The notes under the pieces: model-generated
Database searches by the model: none
Told to the model about the DNA's origin: nothing
Seen by the model: only the letters and a program-made list of their open reading frames with translations
Shown here: positions 1 through 9,662 of the stretch, piece after piece
Numbering within the stretch: the first letter of the stretch is position 1
Layout of the letters: every line of letters starts with the position of its first letter
Source: Mayamaea pseudoterrestris
Taxonomy: Eukaryota; Bacillariophyta; Bacillariophyceae; Sellaphorales; Sellaphoraceae
Reading direction: 5' to 3'
NCBI GenBank assembly: GCA_027923505.1
Contig: BROI01000017.1
Location: 372,001-436,000 of the forward strand
DNA: 64,000 nt
Made by a program: the position numbers and the translations under genes

Positions 1-1
1 A

Positions 2-3000
2 GCCAGTCTGAGCAATCGTGATGCAGACGACGCAGAGAAAATGGAATTGGAAGAAGTAAACCCCGTAAAGGATGGAGCTGCTACGGAGAATGAAGACGAG
101 GTCGGCGAACTCTACAAGGCAGAAATTATATGCTGGTCAGAAACGATTCCTAGTGTCATATGTGAGGTCTTGGTGTGTATCGAACGAATGGATAAGAATA
201 AAAACAACGAAACGGTGGCCATTACAACCGTGGTGTCAGCATTCCTGCTGCAGTTGAGCTCACAGTATCCAGAAAAAAGTCCAGTTCTTTTGGCTGGAGT
301 CTTTCAGCGATTGAAGACTGAAATTGACGATTTTTGCGTGGATCCGAATACGCGAGACCAGGCTTTTGCCGCGCTTTGTCACGCTGCAGTGCTTGTCACC
401 CGTGCAATACCAAAGTCACGAGTTTTGGTACTTCAAAATAATTTAATATCTTCGATTGTTGCCGCGGTTAATAGTTCATCTAAGGCACTGACAACGGATA
501 CGAAGACGCCTAGGTGGTTCTCGTCAGCGCTACTGCTACTTGACGTTATGGCCGAACCTTTTGCGGGCTTTGCCGACGAAGAATTTTCAAAGAGCATGTT
601 GAATGGCAACACGTCTAGCGAGAATGATGAATTAAAACGTGTGCAAGCGGAGCACAAAACGCTTGCGACCGCTCTTGGAGAAGCTACCACAAGCTTGTTC
701 TTAGCCATTAATGAAAGTGCTGGAGTTCCGAATTCTGCGGTAAAAGAAATGAATGATGGCTTCGCATCTATCCCCGGTTACTATCCGTTAATACCAATTT
801 CTTTGTCAAACCAATGCCTTGAAATTTGCTTGGATTTGCTAGAAACTGGATCGACGACAGCGCGGCGATGTTTGCTGACGCCAGAGGTTGCACAGGCGTG
901 CCTTTCATTACTCGTCCACCTTCTGCGAAGTCCGAATGCATCTGAGGCATGTCGAAAATTAGGAATTGCCGAAGCTGTGGTGTCGCTCCCAGCCACAAGC
1001 AAATTTACTGGAAACGCGGCTCTTGTGGCAATTCTGTTGCGCCGCTTACTTGAAGACTGCTCAACGCTCCAAGCTGCTATGGAACTTGAAATGAGAGGTA
1101 TTGTCGCAAAACTTCAAGCGAAGAAGCTTCATGGATCTACGGACAAATCAATTAGCGTAATTCTTCGAGTTTTTATGGACGCAACGACTCCGTTAATACG
1201 GCGTGATCCCTTGACTTTTGTGAAGTCCTTGGCACTTGCCGTGAAGATAGAGGCAGCGACAGAAGGTGACCCGCGTGTAGTGCTACTCCCTACTGCTGAA
1301 CGTACTCGGAATCAGGCTCTCGTCGCAAACTTGTCGATGTCGATAGTTGCTAGGTCCTTGGAGACGCCGATTATCCATGCAGGAACTGACGCGAGTAGAA
1401 GTTCACTCCACCAGAAGAAAGAAAAGAGTCGCAGGAGCCTGTCGGCCGGTAGGAAGGTTCAGAAAGATGCAGCATTGGGAATGAAAACCGGGAACAGGAC
1501 TAGTTTCGGTGGCCCAGAATCACCTGCGGCTCATGTGATGGCTGTTCTCGTACAGGCAGTCATCTCGTCACCGCTCAGCAATACAGATGGCAACGGGATC
1601 GATGACAAATTTCTTTGGCTTGGCAGTCTTCTGGAAATAATTGCCGAATTAATATTGGTATTACCAGCTTGTGCGAGCGCAATTCATAATTACCGCCCCA
1701 AAGACAAACTCGCGCGAACGACTTTGACGTCACAACTGCAGCATGCCTTATCAGGGGCACCAAGTCCACCGAAAACATTTGTTAACTTTCTCCTGCATTC
1801 TGTCTTGCCGCAAGACCGCATGTCAGTTCGAAGTGAGACAGAAATCTGGGACAAACAAAAAGGAGCAACTGAGTATGAAAGGCGTGCGATAACAGAAAAA
1901 CGAAAGAAAGCCTTTTGGATTGCAAAATCTTCTCAAGGTGCCGCTCGCGTCATACTTGCTTTGATGATGCGCCCTGGTGAAGGGCGTAAGCGAGTCGTTG
2001 CAGATCTCACGTTCGCCCTCAGTGGCGGTCGACTGGGGCACGCATCAACTATAACTCCTGAAGGACTGGACATTACCCACAAATTTAACATACGCGAACT
2101 GTTTGCGCTTCAGGCATGGGCTGAAATGACAATCGGCATAGCAGCACCACGCAGCTCGGGAAGGTTAGCCGACGGCATGGGAGCCATCAGCATCGAAAAC
2201 ATTCGAATCATGCTGGAAGCAGGCATCGTGCACGCGCTTGTGTATGGCCTTCATCGAATTAAGTTATATCATCCAATGGCTTCGATTACGGTTGCAGCGT
2301 TGTTGCAGCCGTTGGATTGTCTAACTAGAACTAGCGTTTCAACCAGCGTAAATGCCATGGTCTCAAAAGAAAAAGCTAAATTGTTGGATGGAAACCTTGC
2401 TTCGTCGGAAGACGGAGCTCATTCGTTATTTAATGATCCACATCAAGTCGTCGACGAGTCTGGTTCACAGCATGATATGGAAATGAGTATCGATGACAGC
2501 AGTGTTGTCGGAGGAAGTCGTACATTAGATTCAGAGGGCGACGAGAATGATGATGAAGACGACGAGGAGTCCGACGACGAAGACAGTGAAATGGAAGACG
2601 ATTCTGGTGATGAAGGAGAAGATGGTGAAGACCAAGACGAAAACATGGATTCAGAATCCTCAGAATCTGACGAGGCTGACGATGATGAACTTAGCGAAGG
2701 AGACGAGTGGAATGATGACGATTACGGTGATCTAGTCGTTGACGGGGACGAAGCTCAATTGGAATCCGATTTGGCAGATGATGAAGTAACAGACCAAGTC
2801 GAACAGTCAGTCGACGACGGTTGGACAAGAATTGAGTCGTCGAGCATTGGTGGTATAAGAAATCGCCCTATTCTACAGGGCAACAGCGGGGCTCGCATGA
2901 GAGGTTACGTCGATGCTGCAGAAGCCATGATTGGATCGTTACTGCAGAATGGAGAGATTAGCAACGAGGCTATGGATGAGATTGGTGAAACTTTGGGAAT

Positions 3001-6000
3001 TCAGTTAGCGAGCCAAGGTCGTGCGTTTCAGGCAATGCTTGGCCAAACAATGCTCGGCGGCGATCTCAGGCTTGTTTCAGCTACCAACCCACATGGTCAA
3101 CGAGCTATACGCGTCCTTGGCGATAACCGAGCGATCGGGAGCTCTACTGGCGTTCGGGGCGAAATGATTTCATCGTTGCCTTACGTTTCTCAGAGGACCC
3201 AGCCAGATATGAATACTTCAGCATTTAGCGGAGGACAGCGGGGGAATGAAGTAACTGCAATTGAGTTCATTTTTGGTGGACCTACTATCACCGCTGGTAG
3301 CCGATATTTTAATTTAGTATCTTCGGATAGCCAAATCGACGATTCTACCCAGCCTAGTTTGACTCAGCATGATTTGCAGCTTTTTCCTGAAGGCCCAGCA
3401 CCAGCGACAAGCTCTCGCATCCAGCAGCCCATGCATCCTTTGCTTGTCGGCGTGAATTTACCGCCTGTGAACGCCCTTGTGTCGGACTTACCGCTTGATG
3501 ATTCTCAAGGCTTACGAGGCGAGAGTGGGACTGCGAGGTCTGCAGGCTGGATGACAGCACCCGATGGGGGGCTTCTCATGTCGATGACAAGCGGCAATGT
3601 TGTTCGTTCCTTTGCCCGGACTATTTCTGGGGCTACTGGAATCGTTGGGGTGGGAAACAGATCTGCGGCAGCACCAGGGTTGGATGGCATCACTGATTTA
3701 GGCGCACAGAATCTCACCTCAGCGTTGGAGCGTGCCCTTGCGCAGACTGCAAGGCCTGTTTCCCAGTCATCAGTATCGGCAGAGTCCCCAGTCGAGACAG
3801 AGAATGTACAGACAACATTGAGTGATCGTACTGAAATTATTCAGCCAAGTGAGACGGACGCTCACCCAAATGATGGCGATATAGTTGCTTCGTCGCTCGC
3901 TGAAGGGCTTCGCTTGTCCCCAGTGGTGGACAACGACGCGGGTGTGCATCCCTCTCACAGTGGGCCGCATGTATTTGCCAACGCCACAGTATCCGCTTTA
4001 AGTAATGCGGCGCTGCCTAGCGAGAACTCTCCTCTGGATGAAGGAAACGAAAATGGAGCTGAGAACCAGATTGGCTCTTTAACGACTGCTAACGAACCAG
4101 AAGAGCCAACCCAGCCTGCGGTTCTTGCCCATTCACCGCGCATTATTGATGCCGCGATTGAAAATGTACTTGTGTGTCCGCCGGATGTTGACGCCGAAGT
4201 TTTCAGCAGTCTCCCATTGGAGATGCAGCAGGAATGCGTCAACCAATATGATAGTACTCGAGAATTGGCCGATCAGCTAAGTGGTTCGTCATTGGATCCG
4301 GAGGTTCTGGCTGCTCTACCGGAAGATATGCGACGCGAAGTGATTGAACAAGAACGACAGGAGCGCGCCATGAGAGAGCACGCGCAAGCTCCTGCCGATC
4401 CGTCGCATGCTGAAGAGATGGATAATGCTAGTTTCATTGCCTCACTTGCACCAGATTTACGGGAAGAAATACTGTCCACAGCCGACGATGAATTTTTAAA
4501 TAGTCTGCCTCCAAGTATCATTGCTGAAGCTCAATTATTGCGAGAAAGGGCGTCCATGCAGCAAAGAAGAATGCATGGCGATGTCGCCGAAGATGAAGGT
4601 GGAGCTGATGCAGCTGCGCCGCGAGGAAATGAACGCCGCGGGCAAGGTGGCGAACAAATCTTGACGAGAAGGAACAGAAGATTTGGCAAAATAAGAATTG
4701 AACAAGATAAGGCTGGTGTCATTTACCGTCCTGCATCGTTGTCAAGCCCGTTTGGCAAAAGCGACATAATGATGCTTATTGAATTGATGTATCTTCAATC
4801 GCCAGTTCGACCAAGCCGCCTTTTGCAGAAGCTTTTCCATAATGTATTTGCCGATCCGTTGCTCAGAGCAGCCACAACTAGCTGTTTCATCAGGCTTCTC
4901 ATGGAAGATTTAGAAAGTAGTCGACGACTACTCGACGCGCTAGCAAACAACTATGACAACAAGGACGATTGGCGATTTTTGATGGATTTGCTGTTCATCC
5001 CGAGTGATTTTCCTCCAACCCGCTTGTTAGGCAGTATGCCTGAAGCAACGAGTGGTGAGCTGATGACCCTACCGTCTAAACGAAGAATCTGGCAGAGTGC
5101 ATCTGCTTCGATAGCGGCGAATCTGCCAAGATTTACTGGCACAGATGTTGCTATCCCGCCTGTTGTCTCTACTCGGCTTATTGATACGATGCTGCAAATT
5201 TGCAAGGCCTCCCCTCGATATTGTGTCCACTTGCTTCTCCCTAGTGGTAATGAAACCGCATCTGGCTTTGAGTATCTACTGGATCTTCTCGGAAAGCCAT
5301 TGTACAATGGGAGTTCCACCAATCTAGACCAGCTGCTGGGTTTGTTGGAAGCCGCTGTGGCGCCACTTTCGCATATTGCGAAGGTTGGCGATGATGAAGT
5401 CGAGATATCCGAGAAGGATTTAAGTGCAGCTGCTGCAGCAGGCAAGCAATGGATAGATGCACCCCGCATTACGATTTCAAAAGCACGGCTTCAGCTGCTG
5501 TGCTCAATTTTGCGCATGGAAGTGTGTCGCGATTCATCATTCACGAAGGTGAACACGATTGTGCGACGTCTCTGCCGAGTCGAAACAAATCGAGGATTTG
5601 TCCTCGGCGAACTGGCTGCTGTGGCTCATGCGCTCGGTACCGACGCTTGGCGCGACCTTCGCGCACTAAAGATGCGTATGGAGAATGCAGCGATTCAACA
5701 TCAACAGCGCATGTCTGGAGCAAATGTTGCTGCATCTGGAGCCACTGACAATGGTGTAAATCCAGTGGTCGGAAAAGCAAGCTCTGTAACGCTGGCCACT
5801 AGTTCAAGTGAGCTGAAGCTCCTTCGGGTCCTACAGACTTTGCAGTCTTTGTGCGGAGAGAATTGGGACGAATCCGGTAGCAAAAAGAACGACAGCATCA
5901 TTGTGACACAGGAATTGATCCACTTGCTCAAGCAGTTAGATTTTGGTCAACTTTGGGACGAACTTTCAGCATGCCTTGGCCTTGTCCAAGTCCTCGAGGG

Positions 6001-7549
6001 CGTGAAAGCTTTTGAAGACGACGAAAAATGTAAATCCGAAGAGATTGAAGTCCTCGACGATGCCGGCGAGGAGGGAGACGAACCACAGCAACGACAGCGA
6101 AACAAGCTGCGCAATAGCGCGGCTGGGCTTCTCACCAGGTTTATGCCGGCTATAGAGGCTTTCTTTGTCGCCAATGCGAGTGCATCAAGAGCGAGCAAGG
6201 ATACAGGTAGCAACGACGAGGTGCCTACCAAGATTTCCCAAGATGTTGACGTTGATAGCCTAGTCGACGGCAAGCGTGTCCTTGCTTTTGTATCAACCAA
6301 CAGGGTTTTGTTAAATGCTCTTATTCGCAACAATACAAACATTATTGACAAGGGTTTGCGTGCGCTGGTTCAGGTACCGCGATGCCGCCTTTTTCTTGAC
6401 TTTGACATCAAGCGTCAGTGGTTCAAAAGCCAGCTTCGCCGTTTACGCCAGCAAGCGTCACGTCGCCATGGTAGTCTGCGTCTTCACATCCGCCGCAAAT
6501 ACGTTTTCGAGGATGCCTACCATCAGCTCCGACTTCGAAACGCGGAAGAAATGCGAGGTCGTCTGCATGTGACGTTTCGAAACGAAGAAGGAGTTGACGC
6601 TGGCGGACTGTCGCGAGAGTTTTTTGGCATACTGTCAAAGGAGATATTTAATCCGAACTACGCTCTTTTTACGTCAACCGAAGATGGTTGTACGTTTCAA
6701 CCCAATCCAAATAGCAGCATCAACCCGGATCATCTGAGTTATTTTCGATTCGTCGGTCGTATCGTCGGAAAGGCAGTCGCGGATGGATTCCTGTTGGACG
6801 TGCATTTTACAAGAAGCATTTACAAGCACATGCTTGGAATGACTCCGACCTACCATGACATGGAAGCGATTGACCCGGACTATTATCGTAATCTCAAGAC
6901 AATTCTTGAGTACAATTTGGCTGACATTGGTCTGGATTTGACGTTTAGTATTGAAGACCATTCGTTTGGCCGCAGCCGAACAATCGATTTAGTTCCCGAT
7001 GGACGCAACATTCATGTGACGGACGAGGACAAGGAACAGTACGTTCGTTTGGTCTGTCAGCACCGCATGACGACGGCTATCCAGTCGCAGATTAAGGCAT
7101 ACCTCGATGGCTTTTACGAAATGGTTAATCCCGAGCTCATTGTCATTTTTACTCCACGTGAATTGGAGCTACTTATTTCCGGCTTGCCGGACATTGATGT
7201 GACGGATCTCAAGGCCAATACCGACTACGTTGGATACAAATTGACGGATCCAGAAATAGTTTGGTTTTGGAACATTTTGTTTAACTTGTCGCGAAATGAC
7301 AAGGCTACCTTTCTCCAGTTTGTCACCGGTTCGTCCAAGGTGCCACTTACTGGATTTGCGGAGCTACAAGGCATGCGTGGCATTCAAAAGTTTAGTGTTC
7401 ACAAGGTTTCGGGCAAGAAGGGCTCCTTGATGTCAGCGCACACTTGCTTCAACCAATTGGACTTGCCAACGTATGACAGTGAAGAAGAGATGCGTACGAA
7501 GCTTCTTTTAGCAATCAACGAAGGTGGCGGTGCCTTCTTGTTTGCGTAA
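2..7549 (+). CDS. Giant HECT-type E3 ubiquitin ligase (HUWE1/UPL1/TOM1 class), 5' partial
   Basis: The last step of ubiquitin transfer: a HECT E3 takes ubiquitin from E2 on a catalytic cysteine and passes it to substrates. The frame is open without a stop from the window edge, so the ATG at 41 is probably internal and the gene begins upstream; 2502 residues are seen from that ATG. Numbering from it: helical N-terminal part (ARM/DUF908-913-like) to about 800; very acidic tract about 815-925; low-complexity middle; three short repeats of the DUF4414 type at about 1385-1510 (such as SSLPLEMQQE and LAALPEDMRREV); HECT domain about 2150-2502. The HECT domain ends in the expected active-site context AHTCFNQLDLP with Cys about 2469 (nt 7445-7447), and the C-terminal tail ends in Phe-Ala as in this class. 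No intron is needed. Large ORFs on the opposite strand are shadows. Family call is firm; the substrate is unknown. Confidence 0.93.
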   Translation, partial: ASLSNRDADDAEKMELEEVNPVKDGAATENEDEVGELYKAEIICWSETIPSVICEVLVCIERMDKNKNNETVAITTVVSAFLLQLSSQYPEKSPVLLAGVFQRLKTEIDDFCVDPNTRDQAFAALCHAAVLVTRAIPKSRVLVLQNNLISSIVAAVNSSSKALTTDTKTPRWFSSALLLLDVMAEPFAGFADEEFSKSMLNGNTSSENDELKRVQAEHKTLATALGEATTSLFLAINESAGVPNSAVKEMNDGFASIPGYYPLIPISLSNQCLEICLDLLETGSTTARRCLLTPEVAQACLSLLVHLLRSPNASEACRKLGIAEAVVSLPATSKFTGNAALVAILLRRLLEDCSTLQAAMELEMRGIVAKLQAKKLHGSTDKSISVILRVFMDATTPLIRRDPLTFVKSLALAVKIEAATEGDPRVVLLPTAERTRNQALVANLSMSIVARSLETPIIHAGTDASRSSLHQKKEKSRRSLSAGRKVQKDAALGMKTGNRTSFGGPESPAAHVMAVLVQAVISSPLSNTDGNGIDDKFLWLGSLLEIIAELILVLPACASAIHNYRPKDKLARTTLTSQLQHALSGAPSPPKTFVNFLLHSVLPQDRMSVRSETEIWDKQKGATEYERRAITEKRKKAFWIAKSSQGAARVILALMMRPGEGRKRVVADLTFALSGGRLGHASTITPEGLDITHKFNIRELFALQAWAEMTIGIAAPRSSGRLADGMGAISIENIRIMLEAGIVHALVYGLHRIKLYHPMASITVAALLQPLDCLTRTSVSTSVNAMVSKEKAKLLDGNLASSEDGAHSLFNDPHQVVDESGSQHDMEMSIDDSSVVGGSRTLDSEGDENDDEDDEESDDEDSEMEDDSGDEGEDGEDQDENMDSESSESDEADDDELSEGDEWNDDDYGDLVVDGDEAQLESDLADDEVTDQVEQSVDDGWTRIESSSIGGIRNRPILQGNSGARMRGYVDAAEAMIGSLLQNGEISNEAMDEIGETLGIQLASQGRAFQAMLGQTMLGGDLRLVSATNPHGQRAIRVLGDNRAIGSSTGVRGEMISSLPYVSQRTQPDMNTSAFSGGQRGNEVTAIEFIFGGPTITAGSRYFNLVSSDSQIDDSTQPSLTQHDLQLFPEGPAPATSSRIQQPMHPLLVGVNLPPVNALVSDLPLDDSQGLRGESGTARSAGWMTAPDGGLLMSMTSGNVVRSFARTISGATGIVGVGNRSAAAPGLDGITDLGAQNLTSALERALAQTARPVSQSSVSAESPVETENVQTTLSDRTEIIQPSETDAHPNDGDIVASSLAEGLRLSPVVDNDAGVHPSHSGPHVFANATVSALSNAALPSENSPLDEGNENGAENQIGSLTTANEPEEPTQPAVLAHSPRIIDAAIENVLVCPPDVDAEVFSSLPLEMQQECVNQYDSTRELADQLSGSSLDPEVLAALPEDMRREVIEQERQERAMREHAQAPADPSHAEEMDNASFIASLAPDLREEILSTADDEFLNSLPPSIIAEAQLLRERASMQQRRMHGDVAEDEGGADAAAPRGNERRGQGGEQILTRRNRRFGKIRIEQDKAGVIYRPASLSSPFGKSDIMMLIELMYLQSPVRPSRLLQKLFHNVFADPLLRAATTSCFIRLLMEDLESSRRLLDALANNYDNKDDWRFLMDLLFIPSDFPPTRLLGSMPEATSGELMTLPSKRRIWQSASASIAANLPRFTGTDVAIPPVVSTRLIDTMLQICKASPRYCVHLLLPSGNETASGFEYLLDLLGKPLYNGSSTNLDQLLGLLEAAVAPLSHIAKVGDDEVEISEKDLSAAAAAGKQWIDAPRITISKARLQLLCSILRMEVCRDSSFTKVNTIVRRLCRVETNRGFVLGELAAVAHALGTDAWRDLRALKMRMENAAIQHQQRMSGANVAASGATDNGVNPVVGKASSVTLATSSSELKLLRVLQTLQSLCGENWDESGSKKNDSIIVTQELIHLLKQLDFGQLWDELSACLGLVQVLEGVKAFEDDEKCKSEEIEVLDDAGEEGDEPQQRQRNKLRNSAAGLLTRFMPAIEAFFVANASASRASKDTGSNDEVPTKISQDVDVDSLVDGKRVLAFVSTNRVLLNALIRNNTNIIDKGLRALVQVPRCRLFLDFDIKRQWFKSQLRRLRQQASRRHGSLRLHIRRKYVFEDAYHQLRLRNAEEMRGRLHVTFRNEEGVDAGGLSREFFGILSKEIFNPNYALFTSTEDGCTFQPNPNSSINPDHLSYFRFVGRIVGKAVADGFLLDVHFTRSIYKHMLGMTPTYHDMEAIDPDYYRNLKTILEYNLADIGLDLTFSIEDHSFGRSRTIDLVPDGRNIHVTDEDKEQYVRLVCQHRMTTAIQSQIKAYLDGFYEMVNPELIVIFTPRELELLISGLPDIDVTDLKANTDYVGYKLTDPEIVWFWNILFNLSRNDKATFLQFVTGSSKVPLTGFAELQGMRGIQKFSVHKVSGKKGSLMSAHTCFNQLDLPTYDSEEEMRTKLLLAINEGGGAFLFA

Positions 7550-7826
7550 GAGGAGGAACGATGAAAAACGAGGCTCGTTATGCAAGAACGCGATGGCTCG
7601 CTTTTATACACAAATACTATAACATTTACTTTTCTACTATACGCATATACAATTCTGGTGGAGGCAAAATCGTGATGTACCGTAGCAGTTAGCTAAACCA
7701 TTGATGTCGCAGTGGTGCTTATCGATCTGGACGAATTCACCATGGCGAAAAGGAGTGGCATGTCGTTCGTTGAATTATCAAGAAGTTTCTCGTAACGATT
7801 GTTAGGTTTTACCCAGGCTCGACTGA

Positions 7827-9146
7827 ATGAGTGATCAAGCAATTAACAGAATAGAAGACAGCCGATGCAACAATGTAATTCTAGGACAAAAAAGCACCTG
7901 CAGCAGCAGCAATGCTCAGGCTGCTGTGCTTACTGTTAATCCGTATGCCGTTAAGCGAACGCCGGCAGCCATGTATAATGGACCTCTTCATCCATTTCCT
8001 GTTACAATACAGCCTCTTGCTGCGCCAATATTGCAGCAAAACCCTTTGAAGAATGAGGACGATGACGAGATCAATCCGACTGTTCGTGCTGCAATTAACA
8101 ATCATCCAGCTGCACCAGATGGAATACAGGAGGAGAAGTCAAGCCGTCCAATGGCACAGCAACAAGGAATTTCCGCGAAAGATTTACCGCAGTGGCAACG
8201 ATTGCCGAGCCGTCACTTGAGCTTTGAATGCTGTGAAATTCTCACAATCCCCGAGTGCGCCGCGTTGCTTCGAGACAATCAGAGGAACCACAATGGCAAG
8301 CCGAAATCCATTTCCGTGACGGGAACGATTCGCTACATTGTCACGCATAATGAAAAAATGCAAGCTCTCAATCCAATGGTTGCTGTAGAGGATGATGGTC
8401 ATGCCCTATCGACTCGAAGGACCGTCTCATTGGTCCTGTCAGATCCACTGGTTGCGCTGACGAATGCAAATCAAGTCGCCAAGACACCACTTGCCGGAAA
8501 ACAAACATCGCACTCACTGTCAATTCATCGACGCGTAAGCACGACGCCTGCGAGAAAACCATGTACGGCGACGAGTAGCAGCAAGACGCCGGCCACAACA
8601 ACGCACCGGCAGAACCATACAGGCTGTACCAACCCAACGCCACTGCAACCTGGGACCATGCTTCGAAAGCGCTCCTTTCGGTCCATAAGTCGAACAAGTC
8701 ATCGCAGCAATCTACTATCATCGGGAATGGGGCGCCGAACGAGTTTGGCGGTTGCAATGGATCCGATGCAAAAACTGGTGACCGAACTGAGCAGCCACAA
8801 ACAAACGACCGTTTGGATACAGGCTGATCCAACCGTCGTTCCGGCGTATTCCTTTCAGGTTGGTCAGCTGCTGACAGTCATGGGAGAAGTTATAATGAAT
8901 GACGAGGATATAAATATTGCGGTCAAGCAGACCTGCGCCAATGACATGGAAGTATCAAAAGAAACGGCTGGTGAGGGTGACGAGACTCTGCAAGACACTG
9001 TGCCCACGACCGCCACGAATGCTGCGATTCTTCCACACATGGCTTGGATTAGAGCTCGCATCTTTAGGAATGCGACGGGAACCAATATGAAACAGTATAC
9101 GGATGCGCTCATGATGAGACGAAAGATGCTTGAACAGATCAGGTGA
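7827..9146 (+). CDS. TEN1-like OB-fold protein (possible CST telomere-complex subunit)
   Basis: Single-exon ORF of 439 residues starting at an ATG. The part that recalls TEN1, the small OB-fold subunit of the CST (CTC1-STN1-TEN1) telomere and replication complex, is split. First strands lie at about 130-210 (SVTGTIRYIV, VSLVLSDPL). They are followed by a Ser/Thr/Arg-rich insert of about 110 residues. Then comes a clear block from about 325 (TTVWIQADPTVVPAYSFQVGQ, LLTVMGEVI) and a C-terminal helix (MAWIRARIFRNATGTNM) resembling the end of TEN1. Normal TEN1 proteins are only about 120-160 residues, so the N-terminal disordered extension of about 130 residues and the insert are unusual. It follows the HECT gene by 277 bp in the same direction. 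Alternative: another OB-fold protein of the RPA/STN1 type. The OB-like pattern is seen; telomere function is inferred. Confidence 0.5.
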   Translation: MSDQAINRIEDSRCNNVILGQKSTCSSSNAQAAVLTVNPYAVKRTPAAMYNGPLHPFPVTIQPLAAPILQQNPLKNEDDDEINPTVRAAINNHPAAPDGIQEEKSSRPMAQQQGISAKDLPQWQRLPSRHLSFECCEILTIPECAALLRDNQRNHNGKPKSISVTGTIRYIVTHNEKMQALNPMVAVEDDGHALSTRRTVSLVLSDPLVALTNANQVAKTPLAGKQTSHSLSIHRRVSTTPARKPCTATSSSKTPATTTHRQNHTGCTNPTPLQPGTMLRKRSFRSISRTSHRSNLLSSGMGRRTSLAVAMDPMQKLVTELSSHKQTTVWIQADPTVVPAYSFQVGQLLTVMGEVIMNDEDINIAVKQTCANDMEVSKETAGEGDETLQDTVPTTATNAAILPHMAWIRARIFRNATGTNMKQYTDALMMRRKMLEQIR

Positions 9147-9662
9147 CCAAGAATATTATAATAAATGCTCAATACTGAATTACTTTATGCATATAATGGC
9201 AGTCAATTACTTACATTTACTGTTAGTCCAGGAGCGGTTCAGTCGATGCGACATTGCGGAAGAGTTTGTGGAAGGCCAGTTAGGCTACGTTAGTAGAACT
9301 TGGTTTCCATGTTTACGTCAACTTCGGTGCTGTGACCTTCAATGCAAGCGAGAAATATACAAGTAGCTATGATGAAAGACGCCGCGTGTGCATCGAATGT
9401 GAACGACCGTCCATGGTCGATCATGCGGATCGCGGAACGATGGAAAAATGACTCATTAAAGTCATTAAATAACGTCATAAATGACCTGCGACATGTTCCG
9501 CGGTCACGGTGTGCCGCTTGATGCCTTTCGAGAATGACCATGAGATTCCAATTCCTTTTCGAGCGGCCGACGTGCCTACAATCAGATCCCTGTCGTCCAC
9601 TGCATTTCTTCATAGTCATCATCGACTAACAGGGAACAAAGAAGACTCTAATCCATTGTATC
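9147..9662 (+). other. Intergenic, no gene seen
   Basis: Stretch between the TEN1-like gene and the sulfotransferase-repeat gene. It starts with an A/T-rich 3' end of the upstream gene (ATAATAAA near 9158) and holds only short ORFs with no recognisable product. It presumably carries the promoter and 5' UTR of the downstream gene. Confidence 0.6.

Noticed and set aside
4951-5469. 172-codon ORF antisense to the HECT gene
   Set aside because: Lies fully inside a conserved coding region on the other strand, has biased Ser/Leu composition from reversed codons and no family signature.
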